A stretch of DNA of 64,000 nt, from positions 1,054,001 through 1,118,000 of the forward strand of contig CAVYCE010000003.1 of assembly GCA_963766995.1 (NCBI GenBank), read 5' to 3'. A program made the position numbers and the translations under genes. Positions within the stretch are counted from its first letter, which is position 1. The number at the start of each line of letters is the position of its first letter. The notes beneath the pieces were generated by a model that was not told where the DNA came from, did not search any database, and saw only the letters and a list, made by a program, of their open reading frames with translations. This DNA comes from Bog-473 sp963766995 (GTDB lineage Bacteria; Actinomycetota; Acidimicrobiia; Acidimicrobiales; RAAP-2). Shown here piece after piece: positions 60,566-64,000 of this stretch.

Positions 60566-61834
60566 ATGCCTCCCATCGCCTCCGGGATCGGCATGCCATG
60601 GGACGTTCGGATTGACGACCCTGTCGATGCCATTGCCGAAGCGCGTCGCTCCCTTGGAGACACATTCGTCATCGATAGCGGCGAAGATCGCTACCTCTTC
60701 ACATTTTCGCCGATTGGGGTCAAGTCGTTCTATGGACTGCTCGAGGACGTGGCCAGCAAGGGCGTCGCTGATTGGAGAATGCTCCGACGCAAGCTGCCCG
60801 ATGAGATTTTCATAGGACGGCGCGTCTTCCCCCATCTCCTCTTCGGTCGTCACGACGTGGCTGACTATCTGACCAACGTCGATCGGGCACTCGACATCAC
60901 CATCGCCGAACTCTCGAACACTCAGAAGTCGGACGTCTTTGCGTTGACGCGGCGGCTCGGACATCGGGTCGGTCTGGCCTCATGGGGTGGCCCGGGGTCG
61001 TCCACGGGCGATCGATTCGAAAGCCTCTGCAACGCCTTCGACACGCTCGACGGCGCCGATTCATTCGTACATCCCGAAACCATGCAAGCCGTCGCTGCTT
61101 CGGGAAAATCCAACGAGATCATTGCGCTGAAGGTGATCGCCGATGAGTTGTCTTGCTGCCTCGATGAGCTGGACGGACATGAGTCACATCACCCGCTGTT
61201 TTCACGGGTCGCCTCGGCCTGGGATGGCGTGCCTCCTGACGAGCGCGCCATTGGGGTGGCCATGGACATCGCTCTCATCCACATCGCCTCGATGTCGAAC
61301 CTCTTCGCCGCGCTTGGATGGGCCATTGTCGACCTCATGTTGCACCCGGCGGAGCAGACGGCGGTGCGGGGCGGAGACGGTGCATTGGCCGAGATGTGCT
61401 GTCTCGAATCGACCCGGCTGTCCCAGCGCTCCATCATGGCTCGCTATGTCCTCGCTCCGGTGTCGCTCAACGTCGGGGACGAGGAGTACCAAGTATCACC
61501 GGGAGTCACGATCGCCACGCTGCTGCCGTTAACCAACACCAGCGCCGGTGCTGGGTTAGAAGAGTGGGATCCTCGTCGGTGGAATCGACGACGATTGGCA
61601 GACTCTTCTGCGCTAGCCGCGATTGAACTAGTCACCGTCTTCGGCCATGGTCGACACACTTGTCCGGCCCAGCCCTACTCACTCTCGGCCATGACGGCAA
61701 CGGTGACTCGTCTGTTCCAGGAGTTCGCCTTCGATTCGGACTGGACCGATCGGCCTCCACCGGTGCGTTCACAGATTGGTGGCGTGGCCCGCTCAGCGGA
61801 TCCGTGCCCAATCACCCATCGACTGCGCAAATAG
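60566..61834 (+). CDS. Cytochrome P450-like monooxygenase
   Basis: 422 residues. K-helix ESTRLSQRS (ExxR), and the haem-thiolate loop FGHGRHTCPAQPYSLSAMTA with Cys as the haem ligand. The I-helix region (AMDIALIHIASMSNLFAALG) lacks the usual acid-Thr pair (AGxDT), so the oxygen-activation machinery is atypical. ATG 60566; an in-frame stop at 60533 rules out longer starts except a CTG. Substrate unknown; it may be related to the next gene. Confidence 0.85.
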   Translation: MPPIASGIGMPWDVRIDDPVDAIAEARRSLGDTFVIDSGEDRYLFTFSPIGVKSFYGLLEDVASKGVADWRMLRRKLPDEIFIGRRVFPHLLFGRHDVADYLTNVDRALDITIAELSNTQKSDVFALTRRLGHRVGLASWGGPGSSTGDRFESLCNAFDTLDGADSFVHPETMQAVAASGKSNEIIALKVIADELSCCLDELDGHESHHPLFSRVASAWDGVPPDERAIGVAMDIALIHIASMSNLFAALGWAIVDLMLHPAEQTAVRGGDGALAEMCCLESTRLSQRSIMARYVLAPVSLNVGDEEYQVSPGVTIATLLPLTNTSAGAGLEEWDPRRWNRRRLADSSALAAIELVTVFGHGRHTCPAQPYSLSAMTATVTRLFQEFAFDSDWTDRPPPVRSQIGGVARSADPCPITHRLRK

Positions 61835-61845
61835 CGCCAGGCCAG

Positions 61846-63339
61846 TCAGCCCAAGCGAGTCAGGATGTTCCGGGTGATCTGTTCGATCTGCGGATCACGT
61901 CCGGCGAGGCCGTGCGCCCAATCGGTTGAACCCGACGTGACCACGGTGGCACCAGCCTGATTCACATAGGCGCCGAGCACCGCGTGGCCGTGTCGAATTC
62001 GGTCCATGGCCTCGGAATCCCGGGTCCCGAATACCCGCGACGCGATGTATTCCAACTCACTCGGCTCGCCCGGTCTGGGCGGCCGGGGCGCCGTCTCCCG
62101 CGTGAAGTGTTGCGTTGGGCAAGTACCAAGAATCTCAAAAGTGGACGGGGTGCCGTCTTCTCCCGTCGGGTAAGGCAGACCGTCGCGATACGTGAATGCG
62201 CAACCATCGCATTCGTATCCGACCACAGTGGCCCCGGCTCCGAGCACATCGCCATACCCAAGTCCTGTTCCATCGAATATCCAGTGACCAGCACGGTGCA
62301 CGGTGTACCCACCAAGACCGGAAGTGACGTTACGCCCGATGCGGTGATATCCCCCGCGAGTGAAGGTGACACCTGTCATGTGATTCTCGGGACGCCCGAC
62401 CACGACATCAGACCAAAACGTCGTGACTTCTGGCTGGCGATCCGTCTCCATGAATGGGTCATTCTTGAAGAACCCTTTGTATCCGACGACCACATTGTGA
62501 TCATCGCCTTCGAGTCGCACTTGCCAGAGCGAGGTATTGCCGGAGAAGAAAGCAGCATTACCGCCGCGTCCAATGAACGCTTCCACCGTCTCGCGCATCC
62601 CGAATGACCAGTACTCATCATGGCCGACGGAGAGGTAAAGGCTGGCGCCGTCGAGTACTTCTGGGTGTGTTTCGAGGTCCGCATTCGTGCACACCCCCAC
62701 CTCGAAACCCTCCTTCTCGGCCCACTGGATAAAGGGCAGCTCCCAATCAGGCCATCCCGCTGAGCCGGCGTAACCAGAGAGATGGTTGAGCTGGATGTAA
62801 CCCACGTGGGAAGCGTTCTGTGGATCGGGGGCTCCCGTGCCTGTCACCCGCCGACCTTTGCCGGGCGGCTTGTGGAGGTAACCCGCTGACATGGGTCGCT
62901 GCATCGCGACATGCGTGCCACCGGTGTAGAGGTTGTCGCCCCCAAAGTCGTTATAGGCGTGCCACGTGTTAGTCGAGAGCGCGAGCACAATCCGGGCGCC
63001 GGCAGCTGGACGAACAACAAAGAAGGCAAAGTCGCGGCGAACATTCTCTCCGATTTCGATTTCCATGACCACTTCGTAGTAACCAGAAATCCAGTTCGGA
63101 CCTACCTCGATGCTGAGCGCAGCAGGCCAGCCGCACCCTTTCGAGGCCGCGTCGGTCGGGATCTCGTGTTCGCCGGCGGCCACTGCGTCAGCCCGATACA
63201 CCACTTCACGATTGGCTCCGACTCTGGCCACTTCCACCCGAACCGGACGTCCGCCTGCAGACGACATGTGCAGTCCGATGTTCTCGCCTGGGACTGCCGA
63301 TTGGGGCCAGCAATATCCCGTCACCACTTCACGTGCCAT
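61846..63339 (-). CDS. N,N-dimethylformamidase beta-subunit-like protein
   Basis: 497 residues. It matches the DMFase large-subunit family: CWPQSAVPGENIGLHMSSAG, LALSTNTWHAYNDFGGDNLY, YLSVGHDEYWSFGMRETVEA and FFSGNTSLWQVR. No signal peptide. The enzyme of that family hydrolyses dimethylformamide to dimethylamine and formate, but the small subunit is not beside it, so the actual substrate may differ. TAGGGT 6 nt before ATG 63339 indicates a leaderless start. Confidence 0.83.
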   Translation of the reverse strand: MAREVVTGYCWPQSAVPGENIGLHMSSAGGRPVRVEVARVGANREVVYRADAVAAGEHEIPTDAASKGCGWPAALSIEVGPNWISGYYEVVMEIEIGENVRRDFAFFVVRPAAGARIVLALSTNTWHAYNDFGGDNLYTGGTHVAMQRPMSAGYLHKPPGKGRRVTGTGAPDPQNASHVGYIQLNHLSGYAGSAGWPDWELPFIQWAEKEGFEVGVCTNADLETHPEVLDGASLYLSVGHDEYWSFGMRETVEAFIGRGGNAAFFSGNTSLWQVRLEGDDHNVVVGYKGFFKNDPFMETDRQPEVTTFWSDVVVGRPENHMTGVTFTRGGYHRIGRNVTSGLGGYTVHRAGHWIFDGTGLGYGDVLGAGATVVGYECDGCAFTYRDGLPYPTGEDGTPSTFEILGTCPTQHFTRETAPRPPRPGEPSELEYIASRVFGTRDSEAMDRIRHGHAVLGAYVNQAGATVVTSGSTDWAHGLAGRDPQIEQITRNILTRLG

Positions 63340-63345
63340 GGTCCG

Positions 63346-63351
63346 ACCCTA
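63346..63351 (-). promoter_or_regulatory. Leaderless -10 box of DMFase-like gene
   Basis: On the minus strand TAGGGT followed by 6 nt and the ATG at 63339. Confidence 0.5.
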
Positions 63352-63368
63352 ACGCCGTGGTGCAGCGG

Positions 63369-64000
63369 TCACAGGCCCTGACGGACGAGACGCGAGAGCT
63401 CTACCGCTCGAGCATCCATGCCACCTGGCAAAGGAAGACGTTGCACGTTGTAGCCGAACCCAACGTCGTGGCTGGGTTCGCAGAAGGCGAGTGAACCGCC
63501 TGCACCGTCATGCCCGAAGGCTCGGAACGTCCCAAAGGGCCAACGGGGGGCGATGGGCACCTGGAAGATCACGCCAAAGCGAACTTGCAAGCCCCCGCTG
63601 ATGTCCATTCCAGACACCTGGATCTGAGACACCTGCGCAATGGTGTCGTCATTCAGCAGGCGAGGCTGTCCATTTACCTCGTGGCGCAGACAGGCGTAGA
63701 GCGAGGCCAGTCCACGCGCGCTGGCCGTCACTCCAGCAGCCGGAGGTCCGACGCGACGGAAGTCAATGCTGTTCACGCGCGTGAAGAGTTCGAAGATGCC
63801 GCCAGCAGGCAGCGAGAGGCTGGCAATGCGATCCAGTCCTCCAGCAAGATCTATGCCAGCCGGTGGGTTGGCCAGGAACGCGGTGAATTCCTCCCCCGTC
63901 GGCGGCAAGGCTTCGACAACACGATGATCTTCTGACTCGGGCGTTCCCATCCACACATCAATGCCCCGAGGGCTAGTCACCTCCTCTCGCAGCACGTCGG
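63369..64000 (-). CDS. Beta-lactamase-fold serine hydrolase (partial)
   Basis: The C-terminal part, at least 208 residues, of a class C beta-lactamase/EstB-like esterase. RAFGHDGAGGSLAFCEPSHD is the HxG-type motif (KTG equivalent), ending in an ordinary helix. The SxxK and YxN motifs lie outside the window. It is open through the right edge. The family includes esterases and D-Ala peptidases; activity cannot be specified. Confidence 0.8.
   Translation of the reverse strand, partial: DVLREEVTSPRGIDVWMGTPESEDHRVVEALPPTGEEFTAFLANPPAGIDLAGGLDRIASLSLPAGGIFELFTRVNSIDFRRVGPPAAGVTASARGLASLYACLRHEVNGQPRLLNDDTIAQVSQIQVSGMDISGGLQVRFGVIFQVPIAPRWPFGTFRAFGHDGAGGSLAFCEPSHDVGFGYNVQRLPLPGGMDARAVELSRLVRQGL

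Noticed and set aside
60509..60964. A 151-codon frame on the minus strand opposite the P450 N-terminus
   Set aside because: The protein shows no domain and low-complexity composition, while the plus-strand P450 has clear motifs across the same DNA.
1..64000. Prophage, insertion sequence, integrase or defence island
   Set aside because: No transposase, integrase, capsid, restriction, toxin-antitoxin or CRISPR-Cas motif was recognised in any frame I examined.

Overview
The window is high-GC, very densely coded bacterial chromosome with no rRNA, tRNA, CRISPR or mobile element that I can see. Gene content points to an actinobacterium, most likely of the Acidimicrobiia type (inference). The clues are several F420-type luciferase-like oxidoreductases, a wax-ester synthase/DGAT, mycothiol-linked families, PadR and TetR regulators, surface repeats of the YWLVASDGG type, and many genes whose start codon lies 6-9 nt after a TANNNT box, as expected for leaderless mRNAs. 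No gap between genes exceeds about 230 bases.

Layout. 1-6.1 kb: a near-complete System I cytochrome c maturation operon on the minus strand (ccmA-B-C-D-E-F-G-H and the start of a CcmI-like gene), almost every gene overlapping the next, with ccdA nearby at 7.6-8.4 kb. 6.2-7.6 kb: a putative ferritin-like protein divergent from a DJ-1/PfpI protein. 8.5-15 kb: GDP-mannose dehydratase, glycosyltransferase, TetR, GNAT acetyltransferase, low-molecular-weight phosphatase, APH-like kinase, SDR and alpha/beta hydrolase. 15.2-17.6 kb: membrane protein plus NarL-type two-component system. 17.6-21.1 kb: APH-like kinase with an F420-type oxidoreductase, then PadR with a membrane partner. 21.1-27.8 kb: GH1 glucosidase, acyl-CoA dehydrogenase, and cysS/valS fired divergently from a 20-bp gap.

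27.8-32.5 kb holds a branched-chain amino acid type ABC importer in which both the permeases (LivH+LivM) and the ATPases (LivG+LivF) are fused; the ATPase gene carries a frameshift. 32.7-43.7 kb: VOC proteins, esterase, WS/DGAT, F420-type oxidoreductase, tsaC-tsaD, fhs, and a secreted protein ending in 126-bp repeats. 43.8-54.2 kb: acyl-CoA ligase, MFS exporter plus siderophore-interacting protein, a DsbA-like/mycothiol-type pair, a cytosine-deaminase-like enzyme coupled to a small Cys-rich protein, TetR, and an ABC-2 exporter. 54.2-59.8 kb is more unusual: two head-to-head truncated genes, a DUF347 membrane protein, and a cluster of two extracytoplasmic proteins, DUF4395 and a rhodanese sharing a symmetric divergent promoter. 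59.9-64 kb: DHFR-like reductase, cytochrome P450, dimethylformamidase-like protein and a partial beta-lactamase-fold hydrolase.

Working together: the ccm operon and CcdA would deliver haem and reductant for c-type cytochrome assembly; the acyl-CoA ligase, acyl-CoA dehydrogenase and WS/DGAT suggest fatty-acid turnover and storage lipid; TsaC and TsaD make the t6A tRNA modification. All functions are inferred by reading motifs, not by database search.
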